Source: Verrucomicrobiota bacterium (lineage in GTDB: Bacteria; Verrucomicrobiota; Verrucomicrobiia; Opitutales; Opitutaceae). Taken from it: a stretch of 64,000 nucleotides of DNA. The notes under the pieces were generated by a model. That model searched no databases. It was not told where the DNA came from and saw only the letters and a list, made by a program, of their open reading frames with translations. Of the stretch, positions 25,228 through 33,024 are shown piece by piece. Location of the stretch: the NCBI GenBank assembly GCA_023416735.1, contig JAEZGX010000019.1:173665-237664 (forward strand), written 5' to 3'. The translations under genes and the position numbers were made by a program. The stretch's first letter is position 1, and each line of letters starts with the position of its first letter.

Positions 25228-27006
25228 TTATTGATGATCGATGCGGAAGCCGGCGGTCGTCAGCGTGGCTGTCACATGTCCGTGGATACCGTTGACGAAC
25301 GTGGGAATGTGGCGTTCGGCGTAGAAATCGCGGGCGAGTTTGCTGCGGGCTGAATACCACAGGCTCCTCGGCGAAGGGACCAGGGCGACACGGGCGCCGA
25401 CGCGTTCGAAGAATTCGGGGGGGGCGATGCCGGCGGTGCCGTGGTGCGGAAGTTTTAGAATATCAGCCGAAACGTCGAAGGGACCGGTGGCGAGCCACGC
25501 GCCGAGGGCGTGGTTGAGATCGCCGGTGAAAAGAGCGCGGGTGCGACCGTGGCTGAGGCGGACGATGATGCTGGTGTCGTTGGTGTCGGTGGGGCCGACG
25601 GGGGTGTTGAGTCCGTCGTAAAGACAGACGGCGTCGAGCGCGGCGCAGGTGCCGTCGCCGAGTGGAACTTCGAGCAGGCGTTCGCCGATGCGCGGCGTGA
25701 AATGGGGAATGCGTTTTTCCTCGAGAAGCCGCAGGAGGGATTCGGCGTCTTCGCGGGAGTAGCCCCAGCCAAGCTCGGCGTCGATGCGGGGATTGCCGCG
25801 AGCGGGGAGATTGTAGGCGACGCGTCCGACGGTAATGCCGGCGGAGATGAGATCGCGGAGCCGGTTGTAATGGTCGAAGTGGAAATGCGAGAGGATGACG
25901 AGATCGAGGTGGCGGATGCCGCGATGTTCGAAGAAGGACAACAACGTGCCGGGCGCGTCGCCGGCGTCGGCGGCATCGATGAGCGCGAGTTGGCCATCGG
26001 GAAATTCGATCAAATGGCTGTCGGCCTGGTGTTCGAATGGTGAGACGTTGATCATCGTCCACGTGGTTTGCTGGACGGACGGCGGGATGTCGTAGAGCTC
26101 GACGAGGGCAATGCCCGTCGAGTTGTTGGCGCCGCGGACGTGGGCGGTGTAGGCGCCGGGAGGAAGGGTGAGGAGCAGGGCGGAATCGCGGGAATTTTCC
26201 GGAAGAGGAAACGCGCCGACGCGGGCGGAGAGAGCGGCGATTTTTTTGTCGGACCAGTTGTCGTTGCTGGCGACGAGGGTTCCGCGGGCGTCGTAGAGGG
26301 AGAGTTGCGGGTCGGTTAGCGCGTCGCTGACGCCCTGCGAAGTCAAAGTCGGACCGATGCCGCGAACGAGGACCTGGCGCGGAGATTCGCCGGCGATGGC
26401 GAGCCCGAGGATGAGGATGTCTTCGCCGGTGCCGACGTGGGAGCGGGCGGCGATACTGGCGAGACGAGAGTTTGGGTTTCCATCGGCGTCGTAGATTTCG
26501 ACGAGGGCGATGCCGCTGGCGTCGTTGGAGCTAGAGATGTTGGCGGTGTAAACGCCGGCGGGGAGCGAGTGGAGCAGGGCGGCGTCGTAGGAGTCCGCGG
26601 CGAGCGGGAGCGCGCCGAGTCGTGCGGCGGTGGAAACAAGTTGAGACGCATCGGTAGCTGAGGCCCAACGGGTGATCGCGGCGATCGTCTGCTGTGTGCG
26701 CAGTTCGTGCAGTGTCAGGCGCGGCTGGTTGAGAGCGCGTTGGACGCCGAGCGGCTGGAGGGCGGGGCCGAGTCCGCGGACGAGCATCGAGCGGTTGTTT
26801 TGGCCGTCGATAACGAAGCCGGCAATGAGCGTGCGATCATCGCGGCCGGCTTCGGAACGAACGGAGGCAGCGACGATGCGCGTGGCCGGAGCGGAGTTGG
26901 TGCCCGGCGGCGAATCGTGAGTGAAAACGAAGGCCGGGCCCGCGGCGTGGACCGCCAAAGATGCAAGCAGGACGAGGCCGACGACGAACGCCGACAAGGG
27001 TTTCAT
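25228..27006 (-). CDS. Secreted fusion: two Opitutaceae-type beta domains plus ComEC-like metallo-beta-lactamase domain
   Basis: This 592-aa exported protein has a signal peptide at 1-22. Two related beta-sandwich units follow. One is about residues 45-165 (RTLIAGFVIDGQNNRSMLVR, then GLGPALQPLGV) and the other about 185-300 (DILILGLAIAGESPRQVLVR, then GIGPTLTSQGV and NDNW). A metallo-beta-lactamase fold comes next, from about 310. It contains MINVSPFEHQADSHLIEFPD, LSHFHFDHYNRL (HxHxDH metal site), FTGDLN (metal Asp), LKLPHHGT (metal His) and NGIHGHVTATL. This order matches the MBL domain of ComEC/Rec2 DNA-uptake proteins, but without the competence membrane domain. It may be a secreted nuclease or phosphodiesterase. 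It is divergent from the PIG-L gene. Confidence 0.82.
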   Translation of the reverse strand: MKPLSAFVVGLVLLASLAVHAAGPAFVFTHDSPPGTNSAPATRIVAASVRSEAGRDDRTLIAGFVIDGQNNRSMLVRGLGPALQPLGVQRALNQPRLTLHELRTQQTIAAITRWASATDASQLVSTAARLGALPLAADSYDAALLHSLPAGVYTANISSSNDASGIALVEIYDADGNPNSRLASIAARSHVGTGEDILILGLAIAGESPRQVLVRGIGPTLTSQGVSDALTDPQLSLYDARGTLVASNDNWSDKKIAALSARVGAFPLPENSRDSALLLTLPPGAYTAHVRGANNSTGIALVELYDIPPSVQQTTWTMINVSPFEHQADSHLIEFPDGQLALIDAADAGDAPGTLLSFFEHRGIRHLDLVILSHFHFDHYNRLRDLISAGITVGRVAYNLPARGNPRIDAELGWGYSREDAESLLRLLEEKRIPHFTPRIGERLLEVPLGDGTCAALDAVCLYDGLNTPVGPTDTNDTSIIVRLSHGRTRALFTGDLNHALGAWLATGPFDVSADILKLPHHGTAGIAPPEFFERVGARVALVPSPRSLWYSARSKLARDFYAERHIPTFVNGIHGHVTATLTTAGFRIDHQ

Positions 27007-27165
27007 GAGGTGAGCTGGAGAGCGGCGACTTCGCGGGTGCGTGTCGCGTGGCGACCGTTTCAGCTGGGATTGCGAAACTTGGAAAGCGGAAACGTGTGAG
27101 CGGGCTCACGCGACGGCGAGGGAGCTGGGAATCGCAGCGACCGGACGGCTCTACGAGCCGGGCGA

Positions 27166-27185
27166 TCGATCATTTGGATGATCGA
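27166..27185. promoter_or_regulatory. Operator-like palindrome in divergent spacer
   Basis: TCGATCAT (27166-27173) and ATGATCGA (27178-27185) are exact inverted repeats around TTGG. They lie near the middle of the 271-bp spacer between the divergent MBL-fusion and PIG-L genes. A second palindrome, GGCGGC-GATCGC-GCCGCC, follows at about 27201-27218. Both could be regulator sites; no regulator gene is adjacent. Confidence 0.4.
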
Positions 27186-27277
27186 AACCTTGAAGGGGGG
27201 GCGGCGATCGCGCCGCCTCGGTCGGGGTGAGGTTGCCCGATTGACGAGAGGGCGGGAAGCGGGCGATCTCAACGCGT

Positions 27278-28222
27278 ATGAAACTGTCGCAACCTGACGC
27301 GGACATCTTTGTGCCGAACGCGCAGTGGACGCCGGCCGACGCGCTGGCGCGCACGACGCACCTGTGTGTGGCGGCGCATCAGGATGATATCGAGATCATG
27401 GCGTATCATGGGATCGCGGAGTGCTTCGGGCGCGACGATCGGTGGTTTGGCGGCGTGGTGGTGACGAACGGCGCGGGCAGCCCGCGAGCGGGCGCGTATG
27501 CGAATTGTTCGGACGAGGAGATGCAGGCGATCCGGAGAAACGAGCAGCGCAAGGCGGCGTATGTCGGGGAGTATTCAGTTCAGCTGCAGCTCGCGCATCC
27601 GAGCAGTGCGGTGAAGGACGTCGCGAATGCGAACGTGCAGGCGGATTTGATGCAGGTGTTTTTGGCGGCGCGGGCGAAGGTGGTTTATCTGCATCAGCCG
27701 GCGGACAAGCACGACACGCATGTGGCGGTGTTGGGGCATGCGTTGGCGGCGTTGCGGGCATTGCCGCGCGAGCGGAGGCCGGAGCGGGTGTTGGGCTGCG
27801 AAGTGTGGCGGGATTTGGATTGGATGTGCGATGCGGACAAGCAGGCGCTCGATACGGGGAAGTATCCGCATCTGGCGGCGGCGTTGGTGGGGGTGTTCGA
27901 TTCGCAGATTTCCGGGGGGAAGCGCTATGATCTCGCGACCGCCGGGCGGCGATTGGCGCATGCGACCTATCATACCTCCCATTCAACCGATCAGTCTCAA
28001 GGGCTGACGTGGGCGATGGACTTGACGCCGCTGATTGCGGATAACGCGCCGACGCTGCGGGAGTTCGCGCGTGGGTTCATCGAGCGGTTTCAGCGGGACG
28101 TGGATGAACGTTTGGCGCGCTGGGCGGGGGCGGGTTGTGACAGTCTGCGGCGGCGCGAGAAGTTGCGGGCGGGCGCTTGTCATTTGGAGGAAGGGCCACA
28201 TGGTGGCGGTCCTGTTCTTTGA
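27278..28222 (+). CDS. PIG-L / LmbE-family deacetylase
   Basis: This 314-aa protein has the PIG-L zinc motif AAHQDDIEIMAYHG (HxDD at about residues 31-34) and the later histidine block KHDTHVAVLGHAL (about 147). These are the usual ligands of Zn-dependent N-acetylglucosaminyl deacetylases. The family removes N-acetyl groups from GlcNAc-type substrates in cell-wall or thiol cofactor pathways. The Cys- and His-rich C-terminus (GAGCDSLRRREKLRAGACHLEEG) is not part of the core domain. The stop codon lies just inside the probable ssrA promoter, 34 bp before the tmRNA. Confidence 0.85.
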   Translation: MKLSQPDADIFVPNAQWTPADALARTTHLCVAAHQDDIEIMAYHGIAECFGRDDRWFGGVVVTNGAGSPRAGAYANCSDEEMQAIRRNEQRKAAYVGEYSVQLQLAHPSSAVKDVANANVQADLMQVFLAARAKVVYLHQPADKHDTHVAVLGHALAALRALPRERRPERVLGCEVWRDLDWMCDADKQALDTGKYPHLAAALVGVFDSQISGGKRYDLATAGRRLAHATYHTSHSTDQSQGLTWAMDLTPLIADNAPTLREFARGFIERFQRDVDERLARWAGAGCDSLRRREKLRAGACHLEEGPHGGGPVL

Positions 28223-28247
28223 CCCGCTCGCACTCGGATCGTGAATT
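28219..28247 (+). promoter_or_regulatory. Probable ssrA promoter
   Basis: A -35 TTGACC (28219-28224) and a -10 TGAATT (28242-28247) are separated by exactly 17 bp. The mature tmRNA 5' end at 28257 is 10 bp after the -10 box. The -35 box overlaps the PIG-L stop codon. Confidence 0.55.
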
Positions 28248-28256
28248 TCCCTTTTT

Positions 28257-28610
28257 GGGGGTGTTCCGGATTCTACCCTTGGTTGGAGTGCGCCGCTGCC
28301 TGTCGAGAGTCGAGGTCTCTCGTTAATCCCCTTCGAAACCAATAAGAGGCAACTACGAAGAAATGCCCATGGCGGCTTAATTAGCCGCCACGTTGGTCCG
28401 GCGACACCTGCTAGCCGTGACCGACGTCGACAGCAGGCATAGCGCGCGGAGCGGTCCGCGGACCGCGCGCCGTATCTTCATCCGGGGAATAGCTGAAACC
28501 TTAGCGCGTGCGACGGCTTAGTTTCGGCGAATTTAAAGTTGCGCTAAACATGGTAGACGCGGTGTGCAAAGGTCAGGGGCACAGGGGTTCAACTCCCCTC
28601 ACCTCCACCA
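28257..28610 (+). ncRNA. ssrA: Transfer-messenger RNA (tmRNA)
   Basis: This 354-nt gene has an encoded CCA. The 5' end GGGGGTG pairs with CACCTCC before ACCA, leaving the G3-U pair that alanyl-tRNA synthetase needs. The T arm is GGGGTTCAACTCCCC. The tag frame (28348-28380) reads GGC AAC TAC GAA GAA ATG, then CCC ATG GCG GCT TAA, giving GNYEEMPMAA. The resume codon would be Gly, preceded by the usual UA-containing stretch AUAAGA. The tail PMAA suits ClpXP-type recognition (hydrophobic-Ala-Ala). tmRNA with SmpB rescues stalled ribosomes. Its 3' end from 28588 also forms the left attachment repeat of an integrated element. The molecule remains complete, and its original downstream flank now lies at 34348. 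Confidence 0.93.
28588..28610 (+). repeat. attL core (23-bp direct repeat in ssrA 3' end)
   Basis: This 23-bp block (TTCAACTCCCC... through the CCA end) is repeated exactly at 34325-34347. It covers the 3' half of the T arm, the acceptor strand and CCA, a classic tyrosine-integrase target in tmRNA genes. Flanking bases differ on both sides, which defines the core length. Confidence 0.92.
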
Positions 28611-28702
28611 CTCTAAGAACGCAGCGCAGTTCTCGATTTCCAAACAGATTCCTAACGGAATTTGATTGATCGGGGCTGCGCTTTGTGCTGTTCGGATGGG
28701 TC

Positions 28703-30166
28703 ATGACGACAGCTTCCGCCGCCCCGCTTCCCGCCAAACCTAGGAAGAAGAGCCCCAAACATCCGACTTGGGAGCATCCAAAGGGGAGCGGCATCAAGAT
28801 TGCCGAGATGCCCAACAAGACCGGGGGCAAGGTTTATGGCGTCAGCTATCAAGTTCGCATTCCTTCGGAGCTGTTAGGAATCCCCGGCAAGCGGGAGATG
28901 CACCAACGGAGGACGAAGGACGAGGCGGAGCGGTTGGCGGAAGATCGGCTGTTGGCTCTGAGGCGGCACGGGACGAAATTCTCAGAGATACCCGCGAAGG
29001 CGCAGGAGCAGGCAGCGATTGCGTGGAGCGTGCTAGAGGAACACAACGAGCAGCTACGACGCACGGCACGGGAGAAGAACAATGGACAGCTCCCGCAGGA
29101 TTTCGCGAAGCACGAGTTGAACATAATCGATGCGGTGAAGGCCGGGATAGCTGCGCTCAGTCCCGTCGGCGGATTGAAGACCTTTGCCGAAGTCGCGGCG
29201 GAGCTACGCGCCAGCAAGCTTGAACGATTCAATGCGGGCGGACTCGACGCCAGCACGGAAAGCGATTTCCGGCGGCGAAGCGAACGGCTGGAGAGGTTGG
29301 GGATGGGGAACCGGCTTGTCAGTCAAGTCACCGCCCGTGACGTGGAGAACCTGCTTCAAAAGCTCCGCAAGACGCTCGGTCAGCGTTCGGTTCTCAACTT
29401 CAGAAACACGCTCGCAGAAATCCTCCGCTACGCGAAGGCGAAGCAATATGCCCCGACCAATCCGCTGGAGAGCTTCACCCGCGAAGACCTGAAAAAGCAC
29501 GGTGGCGAGAAAGCAGAGCGAAAGCTGGATGACATCAATATCCTCACGGTAGGCGAAGCGCGGCGACTCCTGAAGGCGGCACAGGAATACGGAGAACCGG
29601 GAATGCTGGCTACCGCCGTTCTCCGGCTGTTCTGTGGCCTACGCAGCGGGGAGGTCTCGCGCCTGGAGTGGAAGGAAGTGCATTGGCTCGATGCCGCGCC
29701 GTATGTCCATATTCCAGCCGGGAAGGCGAAGAAGCGGCGTATCCGCCACGTGGAGATACCGGCCAACGCGCTTGCGTGGCTGAAGCTCTGCAATCCACCA
29801 GCGGAGGGCCGTGTTGATCCTCTCTCACCAAAAACCTACTCGAAGCGATTCGGACGCGTCAGCCGTCTTGCGGGAATTGGGCGGCTTAATGCCTCCGGCA
29901 AGTGGGAATCAGATTGGGAGAACAACGACACCCGCCACAGCTTCGGCTCTTACCATTACGCTCTTCACGGTGACGCTCTGAAGACCGCGGCACAGATGGG
30001 CCACAAGCAGAACGACGATATGCTCTTTGCTCATTATCGCACGTTGGTGCGACCGGAGCAGGCCAAGGAGTTCTTCTCGATTGTGCCGCAACGAGCGGCG
30101 GAGGGCTACAGCGCAGCGTATCAGAAAGCCCACCGAACTCTTCCTCGAAGTGGGCGACGCAGTTGA
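28703..30166 (+). CDS. int: Tyrosine recombinase / integrase
   Basis: This 487-aa site-specific recombinase is probably responsible for insertion at ssrA. An N-terminal arm-binding part is rich in Lys and Pro. A core-binding SAM-like domain lies at about 150-245 (KTFAEVAAELRASKLERFNA). The catalytic domain follows: Arg314 in CGLRSGEVSRLEW, Arg411 in NNDTRHSFGSYHYA, His436-region MGHKQ, and the nucleophile Tyr445 in AHYRTLV. The HxxR position is Asn-Asp-Thr-Arg (Asn408), a variant of the usual His. ATG 28703 was preferred; GTG 28685 is in frame. The gene lies 92 bp from attL, reading inward. Confidence 0.92.
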   Translation: MTTASAAPLPAKPRKKSPKHPTWEHPKGSGIKIAEMPNKTGGKVYGVSYQVRIPSELLGIPGKREMHQRRTKDEAERLAEDRLLALRRHGTKFSEIPAKAQEQAAIAWSVLEEHNEQLRRTAREKNNGQLPQDFAKHELNIIDAVKAGIAALSPVGGLKTFAEVAAELRASKLERFNAGGLDASTESDFRRRSERLERLGMGNRLVSQVTARDVENLLQKLRKTLGQRSVLNFRNTLAEILRYAKAKQYAPTNPLESFTREDLKKHGGEKAERKLDDINILTVGEARRLLKAAQEYGEPGMLATAVLRLFCGLRSGEVSRLEWKEVHWLDAAPYVHIPAGKAKKRRIRHVEIPANALAWLKLCNPPAEGRVDPLSPKTYSKRFGRVSRLAGIGRLNASGKWESDWENNDTRHSFGSYHYALHGDALKTAAQMGHKQNDDMLFAHYRTLVRPEQAKEFFSIVPQRAAEGYSAAYQKAHRTLPRSGRRS

Positions 30167-30323
30167 CCCGAGCGACAGAATCACAACCGCCGACTTCTAT
30201 CTCGCACAGTTGGCGTTGTTCGAAGGCCAGCGACGGCGAGGGAAGGGGACGAGAATAGCGGGAGCGATACAACCGCGCCAGCCCGCGACCGGCATCAGCA
30301 ACAACACCGAAGTAGAGAAATGA
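30150..30323 (+). CDS. Small protein overlapping the integrase end
   Basis: This 57-aa frame begins at GTG 30150, overlaps the integrase stop by 17 bp and ends with TGA overlapping the next ATG (ATGA, 30320-30323). The sequence includes VDPSDRITTADFYLAQLALF and a basic GQRRRGKGTRIAG. The precise overlap with the next gene suggests translational coupling, which is why it is listed. No domain recognised. It may instead be an untranslated spacer. Confidence 0.4.
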   Translation: MGDAVDPSDRITTADFYLAQLALFEGQRRRGKGTRIAGAIQPRQPATGISNNTEVEK

Positions 30324-30739
30324 AACGACACTCACCACAGGAACAGAAACTTATCACCGAGGCCCGCGACCTTCTCCACAGTTGGGCGCTGGCGGACTCC
30401 TCAGAACGCGACGCGCATTGCCTAGCTGTGGCGGCATTTCTTCAGCGACTCGGAGACGAGCTGTCACAGGATCGCGTGCTCCCCCTCTTCATCGGCTCGG
30501 CGGCATTCGCGGCTGTCGTGTCGCTCGCCCGTGAGGGCAAGCACACGGAGGCGCAAACGCTCATCAGTGATCTCGGCTACGCCGCCCGCTTGGGAGAGTG
30601 TGACGAAGCGGTCACGCTACTCCGCGACCTGCGGGCGGACCTCACGCGCTACAACGAGGGCAATCCCGAGGCGGACGAAGCGACGGTCTTAGCGTCGGCG
30701 CTGGCGTGCTTCGGAGGTGGAAGGGTTGCGACTAAATGA
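30320..30739 (+). CDS. Hypothetical element-encoded helical protein
   Basis: This 139-aa protein has no recognised domain. It is predicted mostly helical (KLITEARDLLHSWALADSSE, VLPLFIGSAAFAAVVSLARE, ECDEAVTLLRDLRADLTRYN). It could be a small regulatory or TPR-like helical-repeat protein, but no repeat register is clear. It overlaps the following gene by 4 bp (ATGA), so both are probably made from one transcript. Confidence 0.65.
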   Translation: MKRHSPQEQKLITEARDLLHSWALADSSERDAHCLAVAAFLQRLGDELSQDRVLPLFIGSAAFAAVVSLAREGKHTEAQTLISDLGYAARLGECDEAVTLLRDLRADLTRYNEGNPEADEATVLASALACFGGGRVATK

Positions 30740-31005
30740 AGGCACTCCCCTTCGGTCAGTGGTCAACACGACCAACGACGCAGGCACAGAAGGACGCCCG
30801 CTTCTTTGCTCAAATCGAGAGAGACGCAGAGGCCGGATTGCCTCCGCCTCCTATCGCGCCGAAGCAACTCACCGCATCGGATCGCAAGATTCGCGAGTCA
30901 CTAGAGCGCGAGATGGCCCGCAAGGATCGGCTGCGAGAATACGGCATTCGCTACCGTGCGCGGAAGAAGGCCGAGACGGCATCAAAGCCGCCCGCGAGTC
31001 CGTAG
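30736..31005 (+). CDS. Hypothetical charged element-encoded protein
   Basis: This 89-aa hydrophilic protein has a Pro-rich middle (AGLPPPPIAPKQL) and a long charged helix (SDRKIRESLEREMARKDRLR, then EYGIRYRARKKAE). It overlaps the upstream gene by ATGA and is followed by a strong terminator, closing the first operon of the element. No function can be assigned; small charged proteins at this position in integrated elements are often DNA-binding or recombination-directionality factors. Confidence 0.6.
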   Translation: MKALPFGQWSTRPTTQAQKDARFFAQIERDAEAGLPPPPIAPKQLTASDRKIRESLEREMARKDRLREYGIRYRARKKAETASKPPASP

Positions 31006-31030
31006 CAGCATCACACCAGCCAATCACAAC

Positions 31031-31067
31031 AGACGCCCCGCCTAACCCGTGGGGCGTCTTTCTTTTT
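31031..31067 (+). terminator. Rho-independent terminator inside the element
   Basis: AGACGCCCC (31031-31039) pairs with GGGGCGTCT (31051-31059), followed by TTCTTTTTC. It is 25 bp after the small charged protein gene and separates the integrase operon from the HTH-ATPase operon. Confidence 0.92.
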
Positions 31068-31112
31068 CACCCCTCCGCGAGATGGCGGGGACAACCACAG
31101 GAAACACTTTCG

Positions 31113-31328
31113 ATGGATTCAGCTATTCAGCCCGCAGCGCCCGTGACAGGGCCGCGGCCACTCATGAACATTCAGGAGGCGGCGGAGTATCTCCGTGTAT
31201 CCGTTCGCCTGATTCAGAAACTCACCGCCAATCGGAGGTTGAGAGCGGCCCACGTCGGGCGGCGGCTTATCTTCAAGCGGGCTGAGTTGGACCGCTACAT
31301 TGACCTACAGACCGTCCTCGCAGCATGA
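31113..31328 (+). CDS. AlpA/excisionase-type helix-turn-helix protein
   Basis: This 71-aa protein is essentially one winged-helix domain: MNIQEAAEYLRVSVRLIQKL, TANRRLRAAHVGRRLIFKRA and ELDRYID. This is the MerR-like HTH_17 fold found in excisionases and AlpA-type regulators of integrative elements. The ribosome binding site is AGGAAA about 9 nt upstream of ATG 31113. It overlaps the ATPase gene by 4 bp (ATGA), suggesting coupled expression. Likely roles are excision directionality or activation of the replication module. Confidence 0.82.
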   Translation: MDSAIQPAAPVTGPRPLMNIQEAAEYLRVSVRLIQKLTANRRLRAAHVGRRLIFKRAELDRYIDLQTVLAA

Positions 31329-32497
31329 GCACAGCGACGAAAGCGCAGGCCAGATTGGCGCGTCCCGAGGACCCGTGGGCGGACTTTTGGCCCAAACCGA
31401 TTCGTCAGGCCGTGACGAACAGTGAGAGCCCGACGGGTCAGGTGTGGGGCGGAAGACTTCCCACTGTGGCGAGCCTAGGGACGCTCCTGTCCAAGCAACT
31501 GCCGCCAGCCACGCCACGGATTTCCCCGTGGTTACACTCTGGCGAGTCGTGTCTGTTGTGGGGCGGAACGGGAACGGGCAAGAGTATGGTTTCGATGACC
31601 CTGGCGCTTGCGGTTGCGGGCGGCGGAAAAGTCTTCGGCTGGGACTTTCCCAATCCGTGCAATGTTCTCTATCTCGACGGAGAGCAGAACGAGCGCACGT
31701 TGAAGAGCCGCTTTGCACTACTGGCGCAGACCATTGACGGCTTCAATCCAGACCTCGCGTCATTGAATCTCGGATACTCGCCCCGCACGTCGCATCTCAC
31801 GGGCGGCAAGTTCTTCGACATTGGGGCAGGGGAGCACACGGGGGACATTGTGGAAGCGTTGAGGGCTTCCGATGTTGGCTTCGTTGTCTTCGACAATCTC
31901 TCGACGTTGACGGATGGACTGGAGGAAGAAAACGCCGCCGCGCAGTTCAAGAAGATGCAGGCACTCTTAGCCCATTTGAAGGGGGCGAATATCGCCGCGA
32001 TATTGGTCCACCATGCAGGCAAGGGGAAGAACCCCGACACTTACCGCGGCAGTAGTAACATCGCCACCACGTTCGAACGGGTGCTCGGACTTATTCACGA
32101 CGACAAAGAGAGCCCCACAAAACTCGCGGTGACGGTGAGGCTGGACAAGTATCGCGACAAACCGCCCGAAGGATTCCAGCCCGAGTTTCCGTTGTCGCTA
32201 GAGGAAGAGGAGGCAACAGAAGGCAAGCGCCTGAAGTGGAAGCTAGGAGACCTTCACGAGCTGCGCGAAGGCTGGCGCATGTTCGCGTATGGCGAATACC
32301 GCAGCAACGGGGAGTTCCTGAAAGCATACAACAAGAAGTTCGGCACCACTTACACCAAGGGTAACTTTGCGATGCAGTTCACGCAGCGATGGCAGCTCAA
32401 GCTCGGGATCGCTGAAAGCGAGATCAGAAGGGCGAAAACCCGCATGACAGAACGGCGTAATGGAAATCTGGAGATGGACACCAGCGATGATTTTTAG
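31325..32497 (+). CDS. RepA-like AAA ATPase (hexameric helicase family, AAA_25)
   Basis: This 390-aa RecA-fold ATPase has Walker A GGTGTGKSMVSMTLAL at about residues 79-94. YLDGEQNERTLKSRF contains the catalytic-type Glu, Walker B is GFVVFDNLSTL at about 183-193, and a sensor/arginine-type segment VHHAGKGKNPDTYRGSSNIA follows. This matches the RSF1010 RepA/KaiC-like helicases of plasmids and integrated elements. The C-terminal 90 residues (YGEYRSNGEFLKAYNKKFG, then MQFTQRWQLKLG) look like a winged-helix DNA-binding domain. No primase domain is present. The iteron-like region begins about 80 bp downstream, so this is probably the element's replication initiator helicase. Confidence 0.83.
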   Translation: MSTATKAQARLARPEDPWADFWPKPIRQAVTNSESPTGQVWGGRLPTVASLGTLLSKQLPPATPRISPWLHSGESCLLWGGTGTGKSMVSMTLALAVAGGGKVFGWDFPNPCNVLYLDGEQNERTLKSRFALLAQTIDGFNPDLASLNLGYSPRTSHLTGGKFFDIGAGEHTGDIVEALRASDVGFVVFDNLSTLTDGLEEENAAAQFKKMQALLAHLKGANIAAILVHHAGKGKNPDTYRGSSNIATTFERVLGLIHDDKESPTKLAVTVRLDKYRDKPPEGFQPEFPLSLEEEEATEGKRLKWKLGDLHELREGWRMFAYGEYRSNGEFLKAYNKKFGTTYTKGNFAMQFTQRWQLKLGIAESEIRRAKTRMTERRNGNLEMDTSDDF

Positions 32498-32574
32498 GCC
32501 GCTCCTACGTTGAGGGACAACACCACCCGAAAGCCGCCCGTAGGGCTTCGGGTGTTAGGAGCGACAGCCTACGA

Positions 32575-32722
32575 CCTCCTAGCTTCTTAGCTCTCTTATG
32601 GGGGCTAGGAGGCTAGGAGTGTCCGTCTCGCGGCCCATCCGATGCCGTAAGATGTTATCGCACGGCCATACGATGCCGTAAGATGACATCTTACGAACCA
32701 TCAGGTTCTTACAAAATAAATT
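32575..32722. promoter_or_regulatory. Iteron/palindrome region with AT-rich patch, candidate replication origin
   Basis: Within the 263-bp gene-free gap 32498-32760 there are several ordered repeats. CCTCCTAGC (32575-32583) is inverted at 32604-32612. CGATGCCGTAAGATG occurs twice (32640-32654, 32671-32685), exactly 31 bp apart. A 19-bp perfect palindrome, arms CGTAAGATG/CATCTTACG around A, sits at 32677-32695. GAACC/GGTTC follows at 32695-32708. The next 15 bp, TTACAAAATAAATT, are strikingly AT-rich. A hairpin CACCCGAA...TTCGGGTG just after the ATPase gene could end its transcript. Next to a RepA-like helicase this layout suits an origin or an autoregulatory operator. Confidence 0.55.
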
Positions 32723-32760
32723 CGTTGACCTCCATGCAATGAGCACGCAATGAACGCGGC

Positions 32761-33024
32761 ATGTCCCAGTCCCTCAACATCACTGTTCCGCTCACCTCAT
32801 CCGCATTCCACCGCTTCGGCGTGGAGGCCCAAGCCCTCGGCATCAGCCTAGAGGCTCACCTGGCCAGACTCACGCAAAGAGGCTTCGGCATCTCGTTGGC
32901 CGAAGTAGTTTCAACTCTGTTTGAAGATGCCGCCGACGAAGCCGCGGCGAATGAAGAGGCGATCACGACCGGGCGGGCACGGCCCTTCGGTAGTCCTCTC
33001 GCAATCTCCCACAACGCGGCGTGA
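32761..33024 (+). CDS. Hypothetical element-encoded protein
   Basis: This 87-aa protein has no recognised domain. The N-terminal 45 residues (LNITVPLTSSAFHRFGVEAQ, ALGISLEAHLARLTQRGF) have the strand-helix-helix look of a ribbon-helix-helix or small DNA-binding protein. The tail is acidic (FEDAADEAAANEEA). It begins right after the iteron/AT-rich region, so it could be an autoregulated repressor. It overlaps the next gene by 4 bp (GTGA). Confidence 0.6.
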   Translation: MSQSLNITVPLTSSAFHRFGVEAQALGISLEAHLARLTQRGFGISLAEVVSTLFEDAADEAAANEEAITTGRARPFGSPLAISHNAA

